From Nymphaea colorata (Eukaryota; Streptophyta; Magnoliopsida; Nymphaeales; Nymphaeaceae): a stretch of DNA of 64,000 nucleotides. The notes below the pieces were generated by a model, which had not been told where the DNA came from, made no database searches, and saw nothing but the letters and a program-made list of their open reading frames with translations. Both the position numbers and the translations under genes were made by a program. The DNA is taken from NCBI RefSeq assembly GCF_008831285.2, contig NC_045138.2:23099934-23163933 (forward strand), in the 5' to 3' direction. Positions 35,051-48,443 of the stretch are shown one piece after another (position 1 is the first letter of the stretch; each line of letters starts with the position of its first letter).

Positions 35051-36875
35051 TGTAGACTAGAAATCTGGGAACATGATAATCTTGAGGGTCTCCTCTCCAA
35101 AATTGTTTATGTAAATGCTAGAACAAATATCAAAGAACTCATCTTGGTGTTCATGGGCATTTTCGTCAGACAACCTATGAAACGACGGTGACGGTAACAT
35201 CTGAATCAAGTGGAGTTCAACCTAAAAGTTTGTTGTAATCTCACGTCTTTTGATTGCAAGATTTATTGTTAGGATGCAGAAATAAAACTATTCTTTGAAT
35301 GGGGGTCAAGAGGAGGATTTCATGCAAGGTCAACTTCAACAATACTATTCTATATGCATGGGAATCATATAATTCGAAACCCATTATTGTAAGTGAACAT
35401 AACATTTTAAAGATTTTTCTATCATGAATCAGCTAAGACCCTCCCTATATGATTATATGTAATAATTTAGTTCAATTAGCTTAATTCTATGGTGTTATTA
35501 GTCCAATATGTGTCATAGACACATGGGACCGTCTAACCAATTGTAATGCAGCTTTATGATGTGCTCAGTAACTGCCTTTTCTTGTAGTGTAATTTATTTT
35601 AATTGATGCATTAAACACCTAGTTCATGCTAATCTGGGAAGTAGCATATACCTCATCCACCTGGAGGCATGAACCAAGTGCCTCATCGCAATCAAATTAA
35701 AAGTTTAAAGGTTTCAAAAACAGTCCCCATGAAATAGAACTTTGGGGACAAATATATTTAAAATTAACAAAAACTAACGTAATCTAGATATGAAGCAATT
35801 CAACTTCTAGACATTTGATCGCAAAATCATAAAAACAAAGCCAATTCTCCAATCACCACCCCTTATAACAGTCAAAGCCATTGCAGATACAAAGCCCAAA
35901 TTCCGATTCCATGAAAGAACACATACAGATGGGTATTAGAAAGGCTTAGGAAAGCGTGATTTTCAGCAACAGTCAGTTAACATTCATGTCGTCCACGGAA
36001 AAACTCCCCAGCATGGTAAAATAATAATGGAGGACTATGAAAATAATAGCTGGTGAAAGTTATAAAAAAGAGGGAAAATACACGACACAAACAAAGGGAA
36101 TCGAATAAAAATCAGCCAACTGAATAATCGATTCATGGGTACGTGGAAGAAACTTAATGGAGCAGAAAAGATCTATTGCAACTTTAGGGAATCAAGTAGA
36201 ATGATGCATCCGCAATAAAATTCATGTTGTCAAGAGACGAAACAAAATGATTCAAGATTGAAAGCGACGAAGAAGGAATAAGAAATTGAAAGCTAAACAA
36301 CACGAATAAGATGAAAAAATGAGAAAGAAGAAGAGAAGAGTTTATATAACGAGCAGTGGTTTGGATACGGAGGGAAGAAAACGAAATGAACAATACCTAA
36401 ATTCGGCATTAGGTACTTTGGTCGTCAGGCCAATGAACGCCCAAGCTCCGACGGCTGACAACCAATTTACGAGGATTAGGTATAGAGGCCGGCTTTCATT
36501 AAATGTCAAAAAAGTAGTATTACTAAGTGAATGCAAGAATTAAGAGGAGCGTTGGGATGTACCATTGAAGGGCAAAAGAATAGTGATCTTTTCCAATTAC
36601 TGTTCTGATGTCGAGGGCATCCAAATGAAATTAAGAACAAATCATATATAGAATTTATGGGTCTGGCCATTCGATATGGCCGATCGTGCAGAGTGCGCCA
36701 CTGATGCCAGCCATTTTCCCAATGCTGGCTTTATAAATGAGAGTCATAATTAATACCTAGAGCCCGTTTGATTTGTTGGAATTTTAATGTAGCGGTAGAA
36801 CTTTAATTCAAATTTTCAAAAAAGTTCCGAATCCATAGACTTGATATTGCACAAAGCAAACTACACAAAACCACC
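35051..36875. other. Non-coding block within copy A
   Basis: Duplicated at 53871-55663. It shows no recognisable protein. A TTTATATAAC box at about 36340 and pyrimidine-rich minus-strand sequence hint at a promoter, but no gene start follows. The small frames in this stretch overlap on both strands and are not supported. Confidence 0.35.
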
Positions 36876-37308
36876 AAAGCGGTGGAACCCGATAGTAGCT
36901 TTTGGGGTGGTGAGGAATTTTCCCCAAGAGTGAAGGGTGGCTCAAAAAGAAAATAAAAATTCAAAAGCAAAAGCAAATAGGTGAAAAACTAAAAAAGAAA
37001 AAAAGAAAAAAAAGGAGGACTTGCCGATGGTCTAGGAGACGTCAAGGGCTAAGTTCTCTAAGCATCGAATGCAAAAGCTTTCACAATTACAAAATTCTTC
37101 AACCAACATTAATTCCTCTACAAAGTCTTCAATGAGATGGAGGAAAGTCTTCATATTTCAGGTCTATGCCTAGCATTTCCCCTCGAGTGAGGATGCTTAA
37201 ACATCATTTGAAAAATGGATTTTTCAATTTCAATTTGCAAAAATTTGGTGCGTAAATCTTTGCAATTAAGCAAATTCTTCAACTTGCTTAATAGCAAAGA
37301 GGGGCATC
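36876..37308 (+). mobile_element. 3' internal region and polypurine tract of a putative Gypsy element (A)
   Basis: It begins with the CCACCAAAGCGGTGG palindrome and GGGGTGGTGAGG motif shared with R1 and ends GCAAAGAGGGGCATC directly before a TGTTAACACC LTR start. A purine tract ending GGGGCATC before TGTT is typical of plant Tat/Ogre/Athila-like Gypsy elements. No coding domain is present, so the lineage is inferred. Confidence 0.55.
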
Positions 37309-39007
37309 TGTTAACACCTCAAAATTTTCCACATCAAAATTGAAGCAATGTGAAAATTTCACAAAAGAATCGTGAAAATTTGTAATTTCAAAGCCAATTT
37401 CGAACTTAAACGCAATTTGGGTTCAAACCATGAATTTGACTCGTGATATGAATCCCAATGCATGACTACGAGTCCAAATTCAATTACAAATATCTTTTGA
37501 CATCCAAATTCAATTGCAAATGTTATTTGACATCCAAATTCGATTGAAAATGTCATTTGACATCCAAATCCAATTGCAAATGTCATTTGAAATCCAAAAT
37601 CCAATTGAAAAATCTAAATTTTGATTTAAATCCAAGAATTGGATCTATTCAGTCCAGAATGCTACGTAGGACCCCCCGTATAGGACCCACCTAGCCTGTG
37701 TGGTCAAAGAGCCCCCCAGGGGTCATGCCCCCCTTTAAAAAAAATAATAAATATTTTCTCCCAATTAAATGAAGAAAAGTCACTTTCAAGGAGAAATGAA
37801 TGAGAAACGTAGGATAAGAGAAACATTTATGCATCCTGTCTTGTTTAACTAGGTCTTTTTTAAAGAGTTTTCAATCTTCGAAAAGCAATAACTCGGCTGG
37901 TCAAACCCACTTAATTCAAGTAGGTTTGACCCTAGTGCACCAAAATCTCAGCTAGGCTCAGTCAACATGAGCTCAGCTTGGCAAGAAAACATAGGTTGTC
38001 TTACGATCCAAACAATGGACGAAAATAGACTTTGACCAAATCAAACCTACTTTGACTAAACTCAGTCAAAGTACAATTTAGCTCAATTAAGAGGTTTTTC
38101 TTGGCTCAAATTTATCAAATTACCTTAAACAAAGTCAAACTAGTCACGAATGAGCTTCAACTTTGGCCAATTGGTCGAAATAGATCAATCTGGACAATTT
38201 TGCCCTTCTATGGTCAAATTGAAATTACAAAGCTCAAATTGGTTTATGAAAGACAAATAAATATGTGGACTTGTCAAATGCACAAATCAAATACCAAATT
38301 AAAATTCAATTTTTCAAACGAAAGTTTGATTCAGTTTAAATCTATTTTCAATCAAATTATAGATGGAAATACCCTTTTCGAGCCAAATTTGGTAGAATTT
38401 TCAAATTTTATTCAAATTTAAATTGGATTATCATAATTCAATGGCATTATGAGCTTAATAACTAGGTTTTAGCCTAACAAACTCGATTTCAAACAAAGAA
38501 AAAAATAAATAGCACAAAATAATGTAAAACCCTCGAGGGCAATTTCGTCTGAAATTTTGATCAAAGTTGGTCAGCTAGGTCTGAACCAAGGTTGACCACA
38601 CTTAGCTTAGCCCACCTAGCTCGTGCAAATTGGCTAATAATGATTAAATAGAGCCATTAAAAACTCATTTAATCCATTTTCCACCTCCCTAAGCCTTGAT
38701 TAATCTTCCAAGGCAAATTAAAGGAGGTGGTTAAACACATCTCCTCCTCTATATAAACCTCTCCTTGGCCACCAAGGGGGAGGACTAAAATTTCAAGTAT
38801 TCCATCAAGTTGTTGCAGCTAAAGAGCTAGGAGAGAGAAGCCAAGAAAGAGAGGAGAGATTCGTTCAAGCCCTCTTCCTCCTTTTCTCTTATTTTCTTCT
38901 TCGTTTTCTTCTATTCTCTCCATTGATTTTGCTAAGTTAAGGTGCTTAAGTGAACCCTTAGGATTTTTGTGGTGAGAAACATTCTTTCCTACTACAAATT
39001 CTAGCAA
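37309..39007 (+). repeat. Large putative Gypsy LTR, 5' part (copy A)
   Basis: It starts TGTTAACACC after the polypurine tract. It contains several tandem-like GAAATCCAAATTC/ATTTGACATCC words (about 37490-37600) and a promoter-like TATATAAA at 38750-38757. The collinear part in copy B runs on to about 58664, so the full LTR would be about 2.56 kb. Here it is cut at about 39007 by a rearrangement. Confidence 0.55.
38750..38757 (+). promoter_or_regulatory. TATA box in putative LTR (copy A)
   Basis: TATATAAA in a CT-rich setting, conserved at 57523-57530 in copy B. It is a plausible RNA polymerase II core promoter of the LTR. Confidence 0.45.
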
Positions 39008-40148
39008 CCCTGAGTCATATCTTCCATATGCTTTAAACCACAACAAACATTATGCACTAAACCACAACAAACATAAAAAGAAAAAGCATTATCTAAATCA
39101 ACAACACACTCCTAAGGATGCCTTCAACCAACTCTACCACCAACTCTGGTTGTATCACGTACTTTGGCTTTTCTAAAAGTCGGCATTTCAAATATGTAAA
39201 CTTAGACATTCTTAGGCCAATTCCTATAAAACAAAGTCTGATTTCAACAACATACATAGATCTTATGTATGGATTGCTGAAATTAAGCAAATTTTAAAAT
39301 GAAATGAAAATGATCTCATAACTTGGTATTATGAAAATCAAAATGATCCGTTTTCTTAAAACCAGTTTGGAAACGTGTTCCAACCCGATTTCAAGAGAGG
39401 AAAACAATTTTTAACAAGAGATTGAGCACGTATATGTATATATAACAATGTATACATATACGTACCTCACTCTTCAAAATGAAATTTTATCATGGGACCG
39501 CATGACTCATGAATCATGATGATTCATGGCTGGGTTCTTTTACGTAGGAGAATTGAAAACTTGTTTCAAATCTCCCCTACTACCCTTGATCAATTAAGTA
39601 AAGCATGAACAAAATAACTTTAAATAGAAAGAGATAAATGAATGCTCAAGCTAGTTCCTCCTTAGTTTCGCCATGCAAAGGTGGATTACATTAATGAGAA
39701 TGCATCCATCCTTAATAGGCTTGTGTTCGTCATATATATATTGCAACAAGATCACTCTCTCACTGTGGGATTCCCTCATGGTGGGGAGTCTATTAGTTGT
39801 TTTGGAAGGGACGTGGCTTTGGGGCCCTTTTCAAAATTTGATACATGGTTTCATCTTTAAGAAAAGAAAAACCGACGTATGATGCATTATGCATTAACAT
39901 GTACATTTAATCGTAGGTTTCCCCTACCTGGACATCATTCCCAGCCATGAAACAAATAAAAATAAACCCTCCCACGAACTGCTGGAATTAAGATGAACAA
40001 ACGAAAAGCCAAAATAGATGAGAAATAGGTTTAAATCACCTACCTTGCAGTCGGTCTTGATACTTGATCTTCGCCTTCACTTGTCTTCTAAATTGAGCAG
40101 TCCTAAGCAAGAATCCAAGCTTGGATTCGAGCTTAACAAAGCTAGAAG
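39008..40148 (-). repeat. Inverted segment in copy A (LTR 3' part plus flank)
   Basis: Positions 39275-40148 are the reverse complement of about 57780-58664 in copy B. Positions 39008-39185 match 22454-22635 in copy C and are absent from copy B. At the right breakpoint, CTAGAAG is shared by the inverted LTR piece and the resumed sequence (GGCTAGAAC in B). The arrangement implies an inversion with loss of roughly 200 bp after LTR insertion. Confidence 0.8.
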
Positions 40149-42181
40149 CTAGAACTGTGGCTTATGGGCCCACTGTTCAAATGTGCATATATTGTGTTTT
40201 TATTTTCAGAGCTAACATGTCAATTCATACGGTTAAAAGCATGCTTTCTTTTTGTCCTCACAGCTAAATCTTAGTTATGAGATCTAATTGCAGGACTTGC
40301 CTTAGGTTGCTCAATTTTATTGCAGGTGGGACATTTGCATTGTACTCACTGATATGCAAGCATGTAAAGCTCTGTCTTCTTCCAAACCAATTTTCACTTG
40401 ATGCTCGTATCAAGTTCAACTGAAGGTGCCACCTCCACAGCTTGGGATGTCAATAACGATTAAAGAAAGGAGGTATGTAAGCTTCATTGTCACTGAAAAG
40501 GATGTTCTCGTTTGTTCTTGTTGGTACTTGACAGAAGTGTCCACTGTCTTTTGATGTCATTGTTGAACTTCTCCAAGATAGTAAGGGTTCAACTAGATAT
40601 AGGATTTTAATGCTACTATGTTACTATGTTCTAATTTCACTTTGTTTTTTACTTTTTTTATGGAACAAGCAATTGCTTTATAGATTGCCACCATTATGGT
40701 GTGCCTATGAATTATTTTTTCCTCCAAAATATTTCACACATTTGATGTAGAAGGTTTGTAGTCATATGGGTTCAAGCTAGACTTTGGCAAGTTCTTGTAT
40801 GAAAACCCATGTATTATAACAATTTTTTTTCCTTGTACACGTGAAAATCTAATTATGAAGGAAAATGAAGAAATTGAAGAAACATGAGAAAGTGACTTAA
40901 AGTAGAAGAGACCATATTCTCCATATAGGATGTATGAAGCAAATTCTTGTTCTTTCTTACAAATGATATGTGCCTCATAGGGAGATGTTACTTATGCAAG
41001 TTTTTTGTCCATGCAGTTGATTGCCACAACTTCTCTTTTCCAGGGGGGACTCCTCATCTCCTGAACACTGAAGGCTGCTTTTGAAAATTGCCATAAGCAC
41101 AACTTTCCATTTTGCTCCTATTTTCTTTCTACTGTGAGCATCTGGATTGGTCTAGTTGTCATGACCAGTGACCACTTTAACGATGCTGCAACAGAAGATG
41201 CCAGATATTAGGGGCTGTTTGGTCTTCATCTTGATCAAAAGAGAAACAGATTATGAATCGTAGGTGTGGATCAAATTGCTGGCAAACTACGGTGGATGTA
41301 GACTTGCCATTTATCACTTTTTTGTTATTTTCTCAAGTCTTTTAAGATTTTTCTTATTTATATATTATTTATTCTTTGACAAAAGTAGATAATATTTGTT
41401 TCTAAGCCCAACTGATTGAGTCTTTGAATCAGCCAATTCACCAAATGGGCACCCTAACCAATTTGATTCACAGTGAGATTTTTATAACACTGATTAAGAC
41501 TTGATAGGAAAAGTGCTCATTGGCATACTGGATTCTTACCAAAACTGGTTTGGGGAGTACCAGTAGCAAGTCATTGATGTGCTACACTGATGGACTTTGT
41601 GTGTGGTATTCAGGATCTATCTGTTCCACTTACCTCAGTTCTTAATAAGCTGTGGATTAGACAATTGTTCTTGTGAATTTGGCTTGGACCTTGATCAATG
41701 AATGGTATACTTATTAATCCTGTTAGACTGACTATGTTCTGCTGTTTTCTTTTTTTCTTCGCATGACTAGGATTAAAAGTCTTTTTTATAGCCATGTATT
41801 TATGTAATCTACTTTTATAGCAATGTCTTGTACTAGTGAGTGTAATAATGGTAAATTTGTTTGTTGTTGCAAGGTTGTAGATTCAATCTAGGTGCTATAA
41901 GTTGTAGATCCTAGGTGATGATGGGAATCCCCTTGTAAGTGTTTAGTATTTCTTTGCAATTATGTAGTTTATATGGGCAGTTGCTTTTCTACTAACTAGA
42001 TGTGCACTTGTATACATCTTGTTCATGCTTGCTAGTGGACCACACAATTGATGACATGCCCATAACAAGGTAACCAGGTAAAGTTTTGAATTTCTAATTA
42101 TTTGTATAACATGTTTAGTGTGCCACTCAATGCGTAGGCTGCAGCTGGTGCTTTTGATTATATAGGTTCTAATACATGAGA

Positions 42182-42656
42182 TCACACCAACATCTGCAGG
42201 CACTAATATAAGCTACACAAGAGAATATGCTACAATTAAAGAACTACTTAGAAAAGTAAATTGAACAAAAAAAGGCACCGTAGATACCTGACCCAAGTCA
42301 CCCATCAATTTGAAATGCCTATGGGAATGCTCTGAACCTCTGAACGGTTCTGCTTGAAATTTGAATAACCTTTTTGAACTCAAAGAAAAAAATAGAGAGA
42401 GAATTCGTAGATTACAATCATCTTTACAGCGTAGAAAAACAGAAACTGAAGCAAGATAGGGAAATAATTGATAACAGCAATTAGTAAGGAATTAAAGTGG
42501 ATGATATGGCATCAGAATACCTGCTCAATTCCTGGTGGAGGCCATTCACAATAGCTTGTATCTTCCTTCGGAAGCTTCTTCCCACCTCTAGACAGAGACA
42601 TGTCTATTCCAAAAGGAAGAGGTTGTGCATTGCTTTCAGAAATATGAACCTGATAA
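42182..42656 (-). CDS. 3' exons of an unidentified host gene
   Basis: Minus-strand exon 42521-42656 has acceptor TTTATGCAG and donor GAGCAG then GTATTC. It reads [19 protein letters not shown], then [19 protein letters not shown], then PPPGIEQ. Exon 42288-42349 reads [20 protein letters not shown] with donor CAG then GTATCT. A last exon from 42193 (acceptor GTGCCTGCAG) adds MLV and TGA at 42182-42184. The phase between the first two exons does not match perfectly with the acceptor I chose, so an alternative splice site or a lesion is possible. The last two exons are duplicated at 60774-60986. Sequence quality is coding-like, but I do not recognise the family. Confidence 0.5.
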
Positions 42657-42705
42657 CTGCATAAAAGATCAGACAAAAATTTTAGTTATACTCCAATCCA
42701 GTTAC

Positions 42706-43644
<939 letters not shown>

Positions 43645-43962
43645 ATCGGCAAGGGTGCCGTGAGGGTGTATAATTGTATATATATAATATATTTATGATA
43701 TATATATATATGTGTGTGTGTGTGTGTATGTGTGTTTTCATAATATATATAATTTTAGATTGTTTCTTAGCTTAATCTGTCATTTCTTTTTTACTTTTAT
43801 TACTATACATAAAGAAAGAAACATGTAGACGAAAAAAAATGGAAAATATTTTTAACTTGCATAAGGACACGGTTGGGGTGCATGTTGGTGCTGCACCAGG
43901 ACTAACACCAGCGTCGTATTGACATGGGTGCAGCCTCTTTTTTGAAGAGTTTGTGTGACATA
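43645..43962. mobile_element. Diverged relative of the 13.2-kb TIR element (left end lost)
   Basis: It shares about 320 bp of layout with 45580-45889: a GGGTGTATA stretch, a TA/TG-rich middle, a CATAAAGAAAGAAA block, TTGGGGTG and GCTGCACCAG near the right end, and a right terminus GTTTGTGTGACATA. The left TIR is not recognisable, and no target duplication can be drawn. Confidence 0.55.
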
Positions 43963-45114
43963 GCATCTAATTAATTTCTCCTTTGAAAATAAAATTTCCT
44001 TCCTCTATGACATACATATATGCACTGACCTGTACCCGCACCCAAGTCTCTTGACAATGCTCTGGACTGGTGGCCCCATCCGCACATGTGTAACATGAGT
44101 TGGTAGGGAAATATACAGGTGAGCTCTGGAATGGATCTTGGATTTGCGAAATATGGAAAAGATGATTACATATTATACTTACATAAATTCAGAGTAGAGT
44201 CGGATTTCTGGGTGCAGGTTCTCTTTTTTTCATTTTAAACTGTCCATGTCTTTCAAGATATCATGTGTGGAACCACCTTGAAATCTAATTAAATATAGGC
44301 CATGCTTGCATCTATGAAATACTAATATGATATCTACCTTATTAAGGTTGTACGGGTGTTAAACATGTCCTTTCAGGTGTTTATGTATTGTAAGTGTTGG
44401 GCACATGCGTTTGAGTTTCTCTCTATGAATTTTTGTTGAATTATTTGTCACCTTATTGGATCAGAGTCATTACCTGAATCTGATTTCAGGAAAATGAGTC
44501 TCACCTAACTGAAGACAAGGAACTTTACCTTACCCTCTTCCTTTTTTATGATTTATCTGTCATCTACTATTCTCTGGGTTTATATCTTTTTGTAGAATTG
44601 TTTGTGTTTGATGCATGTGGTCTACAATTATGATATGTGTTATGCTGTCCAGGCAGAAATGAATGTTTCTTGATGATTTTAAGTTTTTAACATTTGAATC
44701 ATGACCTCTCTTTTGTGTTTTCTGTAGCACCTAAAATCACATAGTCTACTGCCTGGATTCCACTGTTTGGCTGTATAACATTTTAACTGGAAGGCTTGTG
44801 ATCTGTGACACAGTATCTAGTAGCCGTTTGCACACAATGGCCACCTCAGGCTTTACAGTTGCATCAGTTTTGATTCATGTATCTGAATATGCATGTTGTT
44901 TACTGTGATTTGTATATGTGTTGGTTTCATCACATGCACATATTCCCTGTGGTAGGATTTTTATTTATCCTTGCATTTATGTACTCATCTCTGTGGGGTT
45001 GCATTTATGGACGATGGCATGTGATTCTTTAAATCTGCATATTTTCAGGTGATTCATTCTTCTTTTCATTCTAGTTTCAATTTTATAGTTAATGGCTAAT
45101 GATATTTGGTGTAG
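43963..45114. other. Unassigned DNA upstream of the callose synthase relic
   Basis: No further callose synthase exon was found by eye on the plus strand. AT-rich, intron-like in texture. Confidence 0.3.
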
Positions 45115-45213
45115 GACTATATTCAGAGAGACAAAGGCATATGCTGCCAAGTTTGCTCCATTTTGAAATGAGATTGTGAAAAACTTGCGGGAGGAAGACT
45201 ATATCACTAATTT
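45115..45213 (+). pseudogene. Callose synthase (glucan synthase-like) exon relic
   Basis: After the acceptor TTTGGTGTAG the frame reads RETKAYAAKFAPF, then TGA (45164-45166), then NEIVKNLREEDYITNF. Plant callose synthases, the large plasma-membrane beta-1,3-glucan synthases, carry FxPFWNEI(I/V)xxLREEDYITN at this place. The TGA sits exactly where the invariant W (TGG) belongs. Similarity ends after ITNF, where the family continues with EMELL. No neighbouring exons are visible, so this is a single decayed exon, not a working gene. Confidence 0.65.
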
Positions 45214-45579
45214 TTCAGTATCTAGATATCCTTTTGCTTATACATATTATCTTCCCATTGTGTCTCAACCTTTGGTTTATTTTTAGGCTAGCGATGTACT
45301 CCGGATAAGGTTGAAGCCTGATGGTTTTGTTATTTAATCAAAAGCCTTTTTCGTTTAGTTATGCAAATCAAATTATAACGAAAAGAAATTTGTTTAGAAA
45401 CATAAGGGAGGAACCAGTTCTTGACTAAATTGAGCGAGTGTTAACGTATAGGAAATGTGCAAGGCTCGACATTAGTTTTATGATTTCCATTATCCTGTGC
45501 CCAATTATGAGTGGGGACTTGAAGCTAGTAATCGCTGGTCAGCCATCAGGCGGTGAATTCATTCCCAGGCCCTGTACAC

Positions 45580-45889
45580 TATGTCACATGAGTGCGCGGT
45601 GCTGGTGCGGGTGCGGATGCGAGTGTCGGTATCCCAAAAAATTTGGGTGCGAGGGTGTATATATATATAAATGTATGTATTCATAATATATATAATTGTA
45701 GCTTGTTTCTTCTGTCTTTTTACTCTTATTACTATACATAAAGAAAGAAAGGGACAGGGAGAAGAAAAAAAGTAAAAAATAATTTGAACTTGCATAAAAA
45801 AGATGTGGTTGGGGTGAGTGTTGGAGCTGCACCAGCACCAGCGTCGTGTCGACACGGGTGTGGCCCCTTTTTGGAAGAGTCCGTGTACA
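45580..45889. mobile_element. Relative of the 13.2-kb TIR element
   Basis: The left end TATGTCACATGAGTGCG matches the left TIR at 13237. GGTGCGGGTGCGG-type repeats follow, and the right part has TCGTGTCGACACGGGTGTG. The right end GAGTCCGTGTACA is a decayed TIR. The flanks (CCTGTACAC left, CGTGTACAC right) may be a degraded target duplication. Confidence 0.6.
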
Positions 45890-46009
45890 CACCGCCCTTC
45901 ACACTAGGAGCTGGCCATGCTTGAAGTCGTTACCTTCACCGTTACCTTCACCGCAAGGACCGCAAGGAGGGGGATGCCGAAGGCGGGGCTAGTGACTACC
46001 TGATAGCCT

Positions 46010-48110
46010 CTTTTAACTATGTACATGGTTACTATTGTGTAGTACATGGTTACTATTGTGTATAGGGACCAACATAATAGTGTAATATATATACACGGTC
46101 ATAACCATGGTACATAGTGCCTGTATACGGGTCTAACCGAATATACTGGGAACATCTACTCCCAATATGTTACATCTTATATTGTATAGTCTATCATAAA
46201 GTATAACTAATCTGTTCACTCTGGCATGAGGTTTATATACATATGATGTATATAACATGATCGGATATTACATACTACCTTATATGATGATATGGGTTTA
46301 TACTGTATCAATTACTATAGCCTATATCACAGAACTCATGATCGTGTTACCTGATGGCCTAATATAAGGCTTAGGAACGGTTGGAGTATCTTAGTCGTAG
46401 GGGTTAATATAATGTATACTGTATACAATAACTACTATATTTAGGCATAGTAGCTGTTATATTATTACCTTGTCAACAGTTGGGCGGATTACACTATCAT
46501 AATATATGTATATAGTAGAGTAGATTACTGTACATATAATCTACTCTACCATAATGTACATACTTATCAATACCGTTAGTGTGGTAATAGCCCAATGTAT
46601 GAGGTAACCATTAGCCCATACATGTTATATCATATTGTGCACGTATACATAATATTATTGTTTATAGCCTATATTGTCCAGCTATATATATAATATATGG
46701 CTGTTATTGCCTATAACCATATACACTAGTTGATAATACAGATTGAGACAAGCATATAACTCCCACTATAATGTAAACAACTATGTGCAGTACTGTAAGT
46801 GGCGTTATTAGCTACTTATAGGGTCTAACTCTATAAGTGGTTGTGTAGTTAATGTAACAAACAAAGGATATATCACCCCTATAATGTTATTATATAGTTG
46901 ACCATATACTTTACAGCCATATATTAGCTGACAAATACATATATAGGTGTGATTACCCTAAACCAAGAAGGATTATATGTAGTACAATGTGCAGTACTAC
47001 ACACAGTACTATGATGTATAATATAGGGGCACATAGACCCCCCTGTTATGGCCAGTACCTCTGTATAAATATACACTATAATAGCTGTATATGGGTACTG
47101 CATAGTGTTATTTGTATATATAACAAAGCATCATAGGTATATTATGTTATAATATAGTACTATGTTATAATATATGTTATGGGCATACTCAATGCCTTAA
47201 TAGTTATAGTATATGTTATAACAAACATACACTATAAGTATACAAGGGCAATGTGAATATTAGGCCCGTTAGGTCCCATATAACGTACATGTTGTAGATT
47301 ATAGTTATCACATATATATCCTATAAAGTACAACTTATCCTTACCATTTATACCAGATTAGTACTATAATACAAAGGTGAACTCATACATTGTAGTTCAT
47401 AAGTGAGGACCGTATGTTACTGGATTATAAGTTATAACATGCATGTTATAGTATGTTATGCCTAGAAGTAGCTCATTGTGCACTAACATGGGTATATATT
47501 AGGGTTGTAATTACCTTACCATGCTGTGTACTATTATTATATTACCCTGTGTACATATGTTTTGGTAATAGTAATACCATATTATATACATATAATCTTA
47601 TGCTTGTTCATACTATATCGTAGGTGTTTAGTAAATATATACAATGGTAAATATATACAATGGTATATATTTATAGGTGTAGGTCTTAGGAATATACCCT
47701 TTGTATGGTGAAGTCCTTATCGTACTATAGTCATCGCTACTATTTATATATTATAATGTAGTACATCAATACTATATACGTGTATCACATGTATATTACA
47801 TTAGTATGAATATATTGAAATATGTTACCTTTATTATGCATGTATAATATATGTAACATGTAAATGTACATATATACATATATGTATGCACATGTTATAT
47901 TTATATATACATATATATATATGTATGTATGTATATTATTATAGAAATATGTACGTACATTTATATGTACACATTATATAATACATATGTTATATAATGT
48001 ATTTTTTAAATATTCTCTTACTATGTGTTGTATACATGTACATAATACTATACATGTTATAATACTTATTACTATACATGTAATATAGTATATGTATATA
48101 ATATAATAAT
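46010..48110. repeat. TA-rich, homopolymer-poor low-complexity island
   Basis: About 2.1 kb composed almost wholly of TA, GTA, TAC, ATG and CAT words. It has short palindromes such as GTTATAGTATATGTTATAAC and hardly any A or T run of four or more, the opposite of the satellite at 31-35 kb. No tandem period is obvious and there is no coding frame worth naming. A second island of the same texture lies at 51330-52140. I know no family with this signature. Confidence 0.6.
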
Positions 48111-48443
48111 TAGTTTGGAAAAATAAACATTGCAAAGGGTGAAAGGTATAGTTTGTGAACTAACCCCAATGAGGTTGACAGATTATGATTAGAGGGTAGT
48201 GTAAGCTTATGCTGTGTCTGTATCCTCAGAGAACCTATCAGTGTAAAGATCATATGATGTATGTATATTATAAGATACTGCTTATTGTCAGTATCCTTGT
48301 TAATAATATGATAGAGTACATATATAGTACGTTTTCTAGTCCATCGGTTACACTACTTTTATTATATGGGTATCTAGTCAGGTGATGGCAAAACAACAAA
48401 TAGACATATTAACAGCTTGCGCATGGTCGAGTTAGGTTCACTT
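48111..48443. other. Unassigned AT-rich DNA
   Basis: Mixed sequence bordering the TA-rich island and the LTR-like pair. No feature is supported. Confidence 0.3.

Larger units (their letters stand above)
33568..42343 (+). repeat. Segmental duplication, copy A
   Basis: Direct duplicate of 52380-60981 (offset about 18.6-18.8 kb). In two stretches aligned by eye I counted 5 differences in 123 bp and 3 in 72 bp, about 96% identity. It contains, in order, satellite, a non-coding block, the 3' internal part and LTR of a putative Gypsy-type element, an inverted segment (39008-40148), and the 3' end of a minus-strand gene. The right edge falls at the acceptor end of an exon at 42349. Confidence 0.9.

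Noticed and set aside
36184-36543. Small frames conserved at 54980-55339
   Set aside because: Conservation is explained by the segmental duplication. Frames on both strands overlap and indels differ between copies.
41943-42203. 86-codon minus-strand frame conserved at 60580-60840
   Set aside because: It overlaps the candidate last exon in another frame and its conservation is explained by duplication; more likely 3' untranslated sequence.
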